Shown here: piece after piece, positions 35,750 through 43,675 of the stretch
Position numbering within the stretch: the stretch's first letter is position 1
How the letters are laid out: each line of letters starts with the position of its first letter
NCBI RefSeq assembly: GCF_024505145.1
Contig: NZ_JANIAA010000045.1
Coordinates: forward strand, 19,345-83,344
DNA length: 64,000 nt
Source: Streptomyces rugosispiralis
GTDB lineage: Bacteria; Actinomycetota; Actinomycetes; Streptomycetales; Streptomycetaceae
Reading direction: 5' to 3'
Program-made: the position numbers and the translations under genes
Notes under the pieces: generated by a model
What the model saw: only the letters and a program-made list of their open reading frames with translations
Database searches by the model: none
What the model was told of the DNA's origin: nothing

Positions 35750-36339
35750 GGGGAGTCTCCTGCTCGGGAGTCGGGCCAGTGCTCCAGGAGGGTGTGCAGG
35801 GCGTCGAGGGCGCGGATCCAGGACTGCTGCGGCGAACGCTCGTGCGCGAATCCGCCCGCCGCTTCCAGGGCGACGAACCCGTGGAACGTGCTGCGCAGCA
35901 ACCGGACCGCGTCGGTCAGGTCCGGCTCGGCCAGTCCGTAGCCGCGCAGCATGCCGTAGGTCAGCTCGACAGCGCGCCGTGGACCGGGCGCTTTTGCGGC
36001 CAGCTCGGGGGCGATCTGGATCGGGGTCTGCGTTGCCGTGTAGCGGCCCGGATGTTCATGGGCGTACTCCCGCCAGGCGTTCGCAAACGCGATGAGCGCG
36101 TCCTTGCCTGCTCGCCCGGCGGTCGCCTCCGCAATGCGGATGGTCTTCTCGTCCGCCGCCAGAAGCGCGATCCGACCGCGCAGATCCTCCAGGCTGCGGA
36201 CGTGCGTGTAGAGGCTCGCGTCCTTCACGCCCAGCCGCCGCGCGACCTGAGACATGGTCACCTGGTCGAGCCCGACGTCGTCCGCCAGTTCCGCGCCCGC
36301 GATCGTCACCCGCTCCGTTGTCAGCCCGGCCCGCACCAT
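35746..36339 (-). CDS. TetR/AcrR regulator with WHG domain
   Basis: A 197-residue regulator. The HTH is LDQVTMSQVARRLGVKDASL, with a C-terminal domain containing FHGFVALEAAGGF, the signature of the TetR_C_13/WHG type. ATG 36339. It is first in a two-gene operon with the alpha/beta hydrolase; CTAGG-type dyads 25-50 bp upstream are the likely operator. Confidence 0.88.
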   Translation of the reverse strand: MVRAGLTTERVTIAGAELADDVGLDQVTMSQVARRLGVKDASLYTHVRSLEDLRGRIALLAADEKTIRIAEATAGRAGKDALIAFANAWREYAHEHPGRYTATQTPIQIAPELAAKAPGPRRAVELTYGMLRGYGLAEPDLTDAVRLLRSTFHGFVALEAAGGFAHERSPQQSWIRALDALHTLLEHWPDSRAGDSP

Positions 36340-36364
36340 GCACCTTCCTAAGATCCTTGAGGCT

Positions 36365-36389
36365 CTAGGTTTATCCTAGGCCCCCTAGG
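36365..36389. promoter_or_regulatory. overlapping CTAGG dyads upstream of TetR
   Basis: CTAGG-N5-CCTAG (36365-36379) and CCTAGG-N3-CCTAGG (36375-36389) overlap. The remaining interval to 36704 (315 bp) shows no gene or repeat. Confidence 0.5.
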
Positions 36390-36704
36390 AAAGCAATCGC
36401 GCGCACCCAGCAGGGGCGTCCGCGGGCTCACGGACGGCTTGAAGTTCCTCGGTGGTGGGCTGATCAGGGCATCACTCAGGAAGGCCGGTGCCTGTTCGGG
36501 CCCGGCCTGCAGCCGCCTGGTCCTGATCGGGGCAGGTGACCAGGCGACGGACCCTGGTGCCGCATCAACCAACGTCCGTCCTGTTGTAGTGCGCCGACCT
36601 CATGGAAACGGTCGGTCGCCGTCCGTGGAGCCGGCGGAGCTGGGTTCGAGGACTGTGGGACTGGCGGTGGTGTGCGTGGTGAGGTGTTCGCCGTCCTGGG
36701 TCGC

Positions 36705-37574
36705 TTAGCGGGTTCCCGCGGGGGCACGGAGCTGTCCGGCCAGCCGCTCGAGTTCGGCCGCCGTGGCGGGCGAGAGGTCGTTGAGTCCGCTGTGCACGGC
36801 CGTCGGGCTCTTCAGGAAGCGCCGGAGCACGGCCACAAGGAGCCCTTGCGGCAGAGCCCGCAACGCGGCGAACGCGCGAGGCACCGGCGGCGTCTCCAGC
36901 GCGGCGAGGTTCTGCCGCATGAGGTGGAGCATGCCGCGGACCGCGTCCGGGGCGTCGGCCAGCGCCACCGGGCCGCCCGCCGCGTGCACCGCCTGACCGA
37001 GCGGGACCTCGAACGCGGCGTGCGTCCTGAGCCAGGCATCCATCCGCGGCTCGGCCTTGGCGTTGAACCCGGCGGTACGGAACGTCTCCACGATCCGTGC
37101 CAGTCGCGGGGTGGTACGGCCGTCGGCCTCGCCGATCGGCATCGCGACCCGGCGGGTGATGAAATTGCTCTTGCGGTAGCGGACCACGTCGCCGTCCATC
37201 GTGCCGCCAGTCGTGGGGAAGCCGAGCAGCACCCGCTCGTGGCCGATCACCGCACCCAGCGTCTCCGGGCCGGCTGCCCAGTTGAGCAGGAACAGCACGT
37301 CACCTTGGACACCAGCGAGTGATGCCAGCACCGCATCCACCTGGTGGGCGCGGACGAAGACGGTGATCAGGTCGTACCCGCCGTCCGGGTGTTCTGTCAC
37401 CGGTACCGGCACCCGCTTGGCAGGGCCGTCTTCCTCGGCGAGTCGCACTCCCTGTGAGCGCAGGGCGGTCAGGCGCTCGCCCCGGGCGAGGAGCGAGACG
37501 TCGTGGCCGGCCTCGTGCATGCGGGCGGCGAACAGGCTGCCGCAAACCCCGGCGCCGTACACGAGCAGCTTCAT
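36705..37574 (-). CDS. ketopantoate reductase-like oxidoreductase (PanE/ApbA family)
   Basis: A 289-residue protein with the N-terminal NADP Rossmann motif GAGVCGSLFAARM and the two-domain PanE/ApbA layout; PTTGGTMDGDVVRY and the C-terminal helical bundle with the active-site Lys/Asn region are present. PanE reduces 2-dehydropantoate for pantothenate synthesis, but in actinomycetes many paralogues act elsewhere. Divergent TetR control argues for a conditional role rather than vitamin synthesis. Confidence 0.82.
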   Translation of the reverse strand: MKLLVYGAGVCGSLFAARMHEAGHDVSLLARGERLTALRSQGVRLAEEDGPAKRVPVPVTEHPDGGYDLITVFVRAHQVDAVLASLAGVQGDVLFLLNWAAGPETLGAVIGHERVLLGFPTTGGTMDGDVVRYRKSNFITRRVAMPIGEADGRTTPRLARIVETFRTAGFNAKAEPRMDAWLRTHAAFEVPLGQAVHAAGGPVALADAPDAVRGMLHLMRQNLAALETPPVPRAFAALRALPQGLLVAVLRRFLKSPTAVHSGLNDLSPATAAELERLAGQLRAPAGTR

Positions 37575-37585
37575 GACAGCCCTCT

Positions 37586-37617
37586 TTCATACGTTCGTTT
37601 CATTCATACGTTCGTTT
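37586..37617. promoter_or_regulatory. 17-bp-spaced direct repeat in divergent promoter
   Basis: TTCATACGTTCGTTT occurs twice (37586-37600 and 37603-37617) between the PanE-like gene and the TetR gene, overlapping the likely -10/-35 region of both. Each unit contains ACGTTCGT, close to a dyad. Two dimers on adjacent helix faces would be expected. Confidence 0.6.
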
Positions 37618-37644
37618 TATTCAAGCATATGTAGAGTCCCTCGT

Positions 37645-38274
37645 GTGGCGACCCCAGACACCCGCACCCAGATCCTCGACGCGGCCGAGCACCTCTTCGC
37701 CGAGCACGGATACCGCGGCACCTCGGTCCGCGCGATAACCAAACTCGCCGGAGCGAACCTGGCCGCCGTCGGCTACCACTTCGGCTCGAAGGCGGAGCTG
37801 ATGGCCGCAGTCGCCCACCGCGTGATCGAGCCCATCACCGCTGCCCAGTGCGCCGGGCTCGACAAATTGCTCGCCCGGACCCCCGACCCACCGGTCAGCG
37901 AACTGGTGGAGGCATTCGCGGGGCCGCTGTTCGACGAGATGCCGGCCGGCGACGAGGGCGGCGCCCGGACGTCCCGGCTGATCGTGACAATCCTCAGCGA
38001 CCCGGCCGAGGAGGTGCGCAGTTGGACCGGCCCGGCCGAGGACTCGGTCCGCGAGCGCTACTTCGCAGCCTTCGCGCGCGTACTGCCCGGCCTTTCCCCG
38101 GAGGAGCTGTGGTTCCGGATGCGGGGGATCCTTGCCGTGACGGCCGTCGACCGCCTCCAGGTCCACCAGCAGCCCTCCCCTGGCTGCGTGTCCCCGGTAG
38201 CGGGCGAGGCGGCCCGGCGATGGGCGATCACGTTCCTGACGGCAGCGATGAGTGCGCCACCGCCCCGGACCTGA
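37645..38274 (+). CDS. TetR/AcrR family regulator
   Basis: A 209-residue regulator from GTG 37645. The HTH (TRTQILDAAEHLFAEHGYRG, VRAITKLAGANLAAVGYHFG) and the WFRMRGILAVTAVDRL helix of the TetR_C_... CerR-type domain are visible. It is divergent from the PanE-like gene across a repeated operator. ATG codons further upstream would place the coding region over the operator and are not credible. Confidence 0.88.
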   Translation: MATPDTRTQILDAAEHLFAEHGYRGTSVRAITKLAGANLAAVGYHFGSKAELMAAVAHRVIEPITAAQCAGLDKLLARTPDPPVSELVEAFAGPLFDEMPAGDEGGARTSRLIVTILSDPAEEVRSWTGPAEDSVRERYFAAFARVLPGLSPEELWFRMRGILAVTAVDRLQVHQQPSPGCVSPVAGEAARRWAITFLTAAMSAPPPRT

Positions 38275-38303
38275 CGACCCAAGACAGACCCCGACGGCGC
38301 GGC

Positions 38304-38400
38304 TCAGGCGGCGTTCGCCCCGTGGACGAGGGCAGTGAGGCGCTTGTCGGCGGCGTTCTTGTTCCGCCGGATGATGTATCGGCGGATCATGCTGCCCTGG
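38304..38400 (-). mobile_element. probable transposase C-terminal scrap
   Basis: The minus strand encodes MIRRYIIRRNKNAADKRLTA ending in GANAA and a stop at 38304. The pattern RY..RRN..AADKRL..... .AN.A is the usual end of DDE transposases in streptomycetes. About 30 codons only; family tentative. Confidence 0.4.
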
Positions 38401-38654
38401 GCCTTGTGGGGCGGCCCCGGAGTCCTGGCCCGGACACCAGGGAACAAGTAGCCCGCCGGTGGCTTTCAGGGCTTCGTGACTGCGGTCTTCTTCGGCTGGC
38501 GGGGCACGGTCCTGGTCTTGTCGAGGTGCCCGTACACCGTCGACCGGCGTCGAGGACGAGGACGACGAACTCGGGTGGGCGCCGCAGCGCGGGCCGGCCC
38601 CACCGGCAGACGTGCTGTGATGCGGTCGCCGCAGGCTTTGGTGGCGGGAACTGC

Positions 38655-38833
38655 CGGGGTGGTGGTCCAGGCACTCTTACGGCTTCGCCGCCTTCGATGT
38701 GGACCCGGGCGGTGGCGGGCCCACCACCGCGATGCATGTCACCTACTACGCGGTGTCCGGGCCCTGTGGCGACCTGTTGCCGGTGGACCGTTTCACCCTC
38801 ACCTTCACCCTCACCCGCCCCCGCCGCGCCTGA
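38655..38833 (+). pseudogene. C-terminal scrap of a metallophosphoesterase-like protein
   Basis: The frame ending at TGA 38831-38833 reads YGFAAFDVDPG, THVTYY-like MHVTYYAVSGP and LLPVDRFTLTF, which resembles the last beta strands of secreted metallophosphoesterases of streptomycetes. No catalytic region is present. The rest of the 38275-38953 interval shows only the transposase scrap at 38304. Confidence 0.4.
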
Positions 38834-38953
38834 CACGCTGGCAGGGGCCGGCCCTCCGGCTTGACTTCGAGCGCGCTCCAAGTCCTAGCGTCGGAGGCGT
38901 TCGTCAGCCCTCGAGGTACCGCCCGGTCCGCCGGGCAGGAGGAGTATCCGCGC

Positions 38954-39946
38954 ATGATCACCCGAACCACGCTCGGCTCGCCGGGTCTCACCGTCAGCGC
39001 GATGGGCCTGGGGTGTATGGGGATGAGCGAGAGCTACGGCGCCGCCGACTGGGACGGCGGCCTGGCCACCATCGACCGGGCCCTGGAGCTGGGCATCACG
39101 TTCCTGGACACCGCCGACGCCTACGGCACCGGGCACAACGAGGTGCTGGTGGGCCGGGCCATCCACGGCCGCCGGGACCAGGTGCAGCTGGCCACCAAGT
39201 TCGGCATCGACCGCAGCGCCGGCGACCGGGCACGCCGCATCCGCGGTGCCCGGGACTACGTGCTGCGCGCCTGCGACGCCTCGCTGCTGCGGCTGGGCGT
39301 CGAGGTGATCGACCTGTACTACGCCCACCGCCCGCCCCAGGACGTGGAGATCGAGGAGACCGTCGGGGCGATGGCCGAGCTGGTCGAGGCGGGCAAGGTC
39401 CGCCATCTGGGCCTGTCCGAGGTCGACGGCGAGCTGCTGCGCCGGGCGCACGCGGTGCACCCGATCACCGCGGTGCAGAGCGAGTACTCGCTGTGGACCC
39501 GCGACGTCGAGGCGGTCACCCCGGTGATGGCCGAGCTGGGGGTCGGGCTGGTGCCGTACTCGCCGCTGGGGCGGGGGTTCCTGACCGGCACCCTGGACCG
39601 CTCCACGCTGGGCGAGAAGGACTTCCGGCGCACCAACCCCCGCTTCGCCGGCGAGGCGGGTGAGGCCAACGAGAAGATCGCGCAGACCGTGCGCGAGGTG
39701 GCCGACCGGCTGGGTGCCACCCCGGCCCAGGTGGCGCTGGCCTGGGTGTACGCCCAGGCCGAGCGGCTCGGGGTGGCGGTGGCGACCATTCCGGGCACCC
39801 GCAGCCCGGCCCGGCTGGAGCAGAACGCGGCCGCGCTGGAACTCACCCTGGACGCCGAGGCGCTGGCCGCGCTGGCCCCGCTGAGCGACCAGGTGATGGG
39901 CGAGCGCTACACTCCCGCGCACACCGCTGAGGTCGCTCGGGGTTAG
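38954..39946 (+). CDS. aldo/keto reductase
   Basis: A 330-residue AKR. AGGAGG lies upstream of ATG 38954. Catalytic Asp and Tyr are in FLDTADAYG, Lys in ATKFG and His in YYAHRPP; the NADP-binding IPGTRSPARLEQN is near the C-terminus. It matches the AKR13-like family (YakC/perakine reductase-like). It is the only intact gene in its neighbourhood. Likely reduces aldehydes or ketones; substrate unknown. Confidence 0.92.
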   Translation: MITRTTLGSPGLTVSAMGLGCMGMSESYGAADWDGGLATIDRALELGITFLDTADAYGTGHNEVLVGRAIHGRRDQVQLATKFGIDRSAGDRARRIRGARDYVLRACDASLLRLGVEVIDLYYAHRPPQDVEIEETVGAMAELVEAGKVRHLGLSEVDGELLRRAHAVHPITAVQSEYSLWTRDVEAVTPVMAELGVGLVPYSPLGRGFLTGTLDRSTLGEKDFRRTNPRFAGEAGEANEKIAQTVREVADRLGATPAQVALAWVYAQAERLGVAVATIPGTRSPARLEQNAAALELTLDAEALAALAPLSDQVMGERYTPAHTAEVARG

Positions 39947-40170
39947 CCGGTGGGCTCGACGTGCACGACGTCCAGCTCGACGACGTCGTTGACGTCGCGC
40001 CCACCGGTGACCTCGCCGGTCACGACCAGCCGGGGTCGGGCCGGCGGTGCCCCGTCCTGCTCGACGGCCAGGATCGCGCCCCGGTTGCCGGAGCCCGGGG
40101 CGATCTCGCCGTAGGAGACCAGCGCCCGGTACCCGTCCGCGCCCACCGCGAGCACGCCGACGCTCAGCTA
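39943..40170 (-). pseudogene. fragment of a sulfite-oxidase-like molybdopterin domain protein
   Basis: The minus strand reads VLAVGADGYRALVSYGEIAP, GSGNRGAILAVEQDG and PRLVVTGEVTGGRDVNDVVE to a stop at 39943. This is the C-terminal part of an Oxidored_molyb (PF00174-like) domain as found in small secreted Mo proteins. A TAG and unrelated sequence lie directly upstream, so only about 70 residues remain. The stop overlaps the AKR stop by four bases. Confidence 0.5.
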
Positions 40171-40412
40171 TGTGTCGTCAACCGATCGTTTGCCGACGGG
40201 CACGGGCGTGGTTGTGAGCGGCTTCCGCGGCCTTGTCACGCTTGCCCGGTAGACCGAACGACGATCTCGACGCCGTCGACGCGGTCGGCACCGGGCGAGC
40301 AGCGCATGGCACCTGGACGACATGAGACGCGTCCTGCTCGCCCTGGCGCGCCACCAGGGCATCGACCCCGACACCCCTCCTGGCGTCCGCCCGGTCAGGC
40401 ATGGTGCCGAGT

Positions 40413-41000
40413 TCAGGGGCGGCGAGGTTCGTCGCAGGCGGTCCGGATGAGGCGACGGGCGAGCTCGCCGGCGCGCTGGGCGGGGCCCTGGGGGCCGAGG
40501 ACCGTGGCGGTGACGTAGACGCCATTGAGGACGAGAAGCAGATCGTCGGCGAGCTGCTCGGGGTCGGGAGCGCAGGCGTCGGCTGCCAAGTCACGCATCC
40601 AGTGGCGGACCCGCCGCTCATGGGCGACCGCCACACGGTTTGCGGGGTGCTGCGGGTCGGGGAACTCGGTATGGGTGTTGAGCATGGGGCAGCCGCGGAA
40701 GGTGGGCAGCCTGGTCTCCTCAATGACGGCTGTGAAGATCGCGAGGAGCTTCTCGCGCGGGTCGTCGACCTGGTCGGCGACGTGGCGCATACGCGCGAAC
40801 CAGGCGTCGGCGCGGTCCTGTGTGTAGGCGCTGGCAAGAGCATCTTTGGTGGGGAACTGTCGATAGACGGTGGCGTTGCCGACCCCGCTCTCTTTGACCA
40901 CCAGGTCCATACCGACAGCGCGGATGCCGCGCTGGTAATACAGGCGGCTCGCCACGGCCAGGACGTGGCGCCGGTTCTCCTCCGCTGTCTTGCGAGCCAT
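40413..41000 (-). CDS. TetR/AcrR family regulator
   Basis: A 195-residue regulator. AGGGAG six bases upstream selects ATG 41000 over ATG 41030. HTH: NRRHVLAVASRLYYQRGIRA, then ESGVGNATVYRQFPTKD, followed by GCPMLNTHTEF, a Cys-bearing segment common in this subfamily. It is divergent from the flavodoxin-like gene at 41178, with two strong palindromes between. Confidence 0.9.
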   Translation of the reverse strand: MARKTAEENRRHVLAVASRLYYQRGIRAVGMDLVVKESGVGNATVYRQFPTKDALASAYTQDRADAWFARMRHVADQVDDPREKLLAIFTAVIEETRLPTFRGCPMLNTHTEFPDPQHPANRVAVAHERRVRHWMRDLAADACAPDPEQLADDLLLVLNGVYVTATVLGPQGPAQRAGELARRLIRTACDEPRRP

Positions 41001-41095
41001 GGCGCGCTCCCTCTGCTTGTCATGCGCCACATCGAGTCGACGCGGTGCGCGGTGGGCCCTTTTGGCCGCGCGCTGGGCACGGTCTCAGCTTGACA

Positions 41096-41140
41096 GACGG
41101 ATCGTTCCGTCACAAACTCCGTGATGGAACGATCCGTCAC
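41096..41140. promoter_or_regulatory. pair of TetR operators
   Basis: GACGGA-TCGT-TCCGTC (41096-41111) and GTGATGGAACGATCCGTCAC (41121-41140) share the core GGAACGATCC in opposite orientation, centres 27 bp apart. A TTGACAG -35-like hexamer directly precedes them. Confidence 0.7.
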
Positions 41141-41177
41141 AAGAGACGCCCGCAACCACAGTCAAGGATCAACCCAG

Positions 41178-41762
41178 ATGGGCCATCCCAGCCTTCGCTC
41201 CGCGACGTCAGCCGGCCCGCCTTCCGCGCGCACCCTGGTCGTCGTTGCTCACCCCGACCTGGCCTCCTCCCGCATTACCGCCTGCCTGGCCGAGGCCGTG
41301 AGCGACCTCGCACACGTCACCGTCCATGAAATCGGCCCTGCCTGCCACGATGGCCACTTCGACATCGCCCGTGAGCAGCAACTGCTGCGCGACCACGACC
41401 GGATCGTGTGGCAGTTCCCCTGGTACTGGTACTCCGTTCCCGCAGTACTCAAGGCATGGATCGACCAGGTCCTCACCTACGGCTTCGCCTATGGCGGCAG
41501 TGGCTCCGTACTGCGCGGCAAGACCTTGCAGTTGGTCACCTCCACGGGCGGTCCGGAGGAGTCGTACGCTGCGGTCGATCCCGCTTCCCGTTTCACGATG
41601 ACCCAGCTGCTGGCACCCCTTGACGCCACCGCCCGACTGATCGGCATGCGTCTCGCCGAGCCGCTGGTTCTGCACGGCGCCCGCACCGTCACCGACGAAG
41701 ACCTTGCCGTGCACGCCAAGCGCTACCGCGAGCTTCTCAGCTCCCCCTCACGGGCCGACTGA
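41178..41762 (+). CDS. NAD(P)H quinone oxidoreductase-like flavoprotein (flavodoxin-like fold)
   Basis: A 194-residue protein of the Flavodoxin_2/KefF-type family: TLVVVAHPDLASSRI (FMN/FAD phosphate loop), VWQFPWYWYSVPAVLKAWID and the GKTLQLVTSTGGPEESY segment. The start is placed at ATG 41178; the in-frame ATGs at 41121-41124 lie within the second operator. It probably reduces quinones or electrophiles by two-electron transfer and is induced through the divergent TetR protein. Confidence 0.85.
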   Translation: MGHPSLRSATSAGPPSARTLVVVAHPDLASSRITACLAEAVSDLAHVTVHEIGPACHDGHFDIAREQQLLRDHDRIVWQFPWYWYSVPAVLKAWIDQVLTYGFAYGGSGSVLRGKTLQLVTSTGGPEESYAAVDPASRFTMTQLLAPLDATARLIGMRLAEPLVLHGARTVTDEDLAVHAKRYRELLSSPSRAD

Positions 41763-41779
41763 GCCTCGCGCACAAGGCG

Positions 41780-41819
41780 GTCCGGGCCGGAGTCATAGGT
41801 GGTGACTCCGGCCCCGGAC
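41780..41819. terminator. 16-bp GC-rich hairpin with one bulge
   Basis: GTCCGGGCCGGAGTCA pairs with TGACTCCGGCCCCGGAC (one bulged C), loop seven bases. It lies 18 bp after the flavoprotein stop. Its 5' flank shares 19 identical bases with the hairpin at 21484. Confidence 0.65.
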
Positions 41820-41829
41820 CGCTTTCGAC

Positions 41830-42230
41830 TGGACGGGGGCGCGGCTACTCGTCGTCACCGTCGTCCGTCCCGCCGTCGCTGTTCGGGTCGCGTAGTTGCC
41901 GCAGGCCGGGCGCCGGCGGCCGGGTGAAGGCGTCAGCGGCCGGCCGCTTGACGGCGGCGTCGATGTATAGAGGCTGTTGAAGAGCACCACGGCGTTCAAG
42001 GCCAGGCCAAACGCGCCGACTGGGCGTCGTCGGGCGTGTCGCGGACTGTGACGCTCATCCGGTGCTCCTTCCAGCTCCCTGAGCCGCCCGGGGCCCTGCG
42101 ACTCCTGCGGGACCCGGCCGCGGCGACGCCGACGACGAGGCATGCCGGGGTCCAGCCGAGGGCCCCGGCTGGCGACTTCGTCTCGCCGGTCGGGATGGAA
42201 GGCCACAGGTATCCCGCCAGGACATGGGCC
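41830..42230 (-). mobile_element. Tn3-family transposase C-terminal remnant
   Basis: The minus strand reads LALNAVVLFNSLY, then after a frame change YIDAAVKR and FTRPPAPGLRQLRDPN, ending near 41850. The pattern NALN-VVLFN-LY-DAA and the final TRP...GLRPLRDP are typical of the C-terminus of Tn3-family transposases. The catalytic region is absent. Upstream of it (42030-42230) no clear homology remains. Confidence 0.6.
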
Positions 42231-42347
42231 ATATTTGGTCAATAATTGGCCATTTATTTACATCACGCGAGTGTGTATCGCAGAGTTGGGGGTTCTACGG
42301 GTGCTCCCTCTCGGATTGGGGGGGCTTGTGTCATTTGGGGGATATCG

Positions 42348-42791
42348 TTGAAGAAGCGCACCTACGCAAGTCTTGGCTCCGCCGGCGCCGCAGCCGTACT
42401 GTTCGTCACCGCCTCTTCGGCCTCGGCCAACTGGAGCAGCCACATCGGCAGCACGGAAGTCGGGGTCGCAGCGGCCTGGGACTGTCCCTCAGCGTCGATC
42501 TGCTTCTATACGAGCAAGTTCGGTAACGGGAAACGCTGTGTCTGGCCAAGGGGGCAGAACGACCCCGACTGGACGAGCGGCACCCTGAAGTGCTCCTGGG
42601 CTTCTTCGGAACCGACAGTCAGGTCCATTCGTGTCATGCCCGCCTCTGGATCTGTCTCTTACTACCCTCGCAAGAACTACGGCGGCTCTCGCGGTTGTGT
42701 GAATGGAGGCACCCCGGGCGCCAAGAAGTCATTCGCCTCCGCGCAACGGATTCTGTCGCACGCCTCCAGCGGTTCCGGCTGCGGAATCTGA
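42348..42791 (+). CDS. secreted Cys-containing protein, peptidase-inhibitor I36/beta-gamma-crystallin-like
   Basis: Starting at TTG 42348, six bases after GGGGGA, a 147-residue protein has a Sec signal peptide (KKRTYASLG, hydrophobic AGAAAVLFVTASSASA, cleavage near ASA-NW). The mature part carries about six Cys and repeated motifs CFYTSKFGNG and YYPRKNYGGSRGC, the Greek-key pattern of I36 metalloprotease inhibitors and crystallin-like proteins. GC content is lower than that of its neighbours. It may inhibit an extracellular protease or be a small secreted effector; this is inference. Confidence 0.7.
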   Translation: MKKRTYASLGSAGAAAVLFVTASSASANWSSHIGSTEVGVAAAWDCPSASICFYTSKFGNGKRCVWPRGQNDPDWTSGTLKCSWASSEPTVRSIRVMPASGSVSYYPRKNYGGSRGCVNGGTPGAKKSFASAQRILSHASSGSGCGI

Positions 42792-43029
42792 GTCCGGGCT
42801 CGCTCCAGTAGAAGACGGGGTGGTGAGCGTCACCACGGCCGCCCACTCCAGCTCATCGCGAGCCGGCGAGAAGGACGAATGCGGTTCATGCGCGGTGAGC
42901 AGCCGCGAAATGGCTTTGGGCCACCAGCCAACCGCCGAACTTGCCGCCGACGTGCGGCATGGTGGTGTCGCTGCCGTCACCGCTCGTGCTGCTCATGCTC
43001 CACAACTAGCCCGTCCCAGCGGTGTTGAC

Positions 43030-43257
43030 TCAGCGCCCGCTGTCGCCGGGCGCGGGTAGGCCGGCGACCTCCGCGATCGCCGCCGCCGAGGTGTCACTCT
43101 CGGCTGAGTCGGCAGCGAGCCTGCCGGCGGTGGTGCGGAAGTCGGGCATGCCGAGGTGGACGGTGGTGTGCCGGGTGGCGAGGGCGCGCATGGCGGCGAG
43201 TTTCTGCTCGGCGGCAGCGAGATGCAGAGCCGCCGCTAGTCGACGCACCCTCTCCAT
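43030..43257 (-). CDS. small hypothetical protein
   Basis: A 75-residue helical frame (MERVRRLAAALHLAAAEQKL, then AMRALATRHTTVHLGMPDFR) from ATG 43257, with no ribosome site, no family and no clear partner. It could equally be the end of a longer lost gene. The surrounding 42792-43260 region shows nothing else. Confidence 0.3.
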   Translation of the reverse strand: MERVRRLAAALHLAAAEQKLAAMRALATRHTTVHLGMPDFRTTAGRLAADSAESDTSAAAIAEVAGLPAPGDSGR

Positions 43258-43261
43258 CCCC

Positions 43262-43570
43262 GCGATGAAAGACTCCCGGTGGGCCGCGCTGAGCGAGGAC
43301 GAGCGCCTCGATGCCCTTGGTCGGCTGCTGACCGACGCGGAGATACCCATGCGTCTCCGAGCCGCCGGAGTCATCGTCCTCCTTTACGCACAGCCCGTGA
43401 GCCGTATCGTCCGGCTCAGCGTCGACGACGTGATCCGCGACGACGACGCCGTGCTTCTACGGCTCGGCGAGCCGGCCTCGCCCGTTCCTGCACCGGTCAC
43501 CCCGGCTGCGAGCAGCGGCGTCCGGTGCGCCCGCCCTTGGGGCGGACGGCCGTTTGTTCACAGGCTCTGA
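43262..43570 (+). pseudogene. integrase-like fragment (copy 2)
   Basis: ALSEDERLDALGRLLTDAEI, MRLRAAGVIVLLYAQPVSRI, VRLSVDDVIRDDDAVLLRLG: the same segment as on the minus strand at 22800-23005. After LGEPASPVPAPV the sequence departs from the family. A GTTTGTTCAC stretch at 43556 recurs at 44507. Confidence 0.5.
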
Positions 43571-43675
43571 GCTGAATCGCTGACGGGGTGGTTCCGGAAT
43601 ACGCCAGAGACCTGCCTTCTGCCAGCGGCAGAACACCGGCCCGACCGGGCTCGACGATCACTACAGTCCAGGCTC

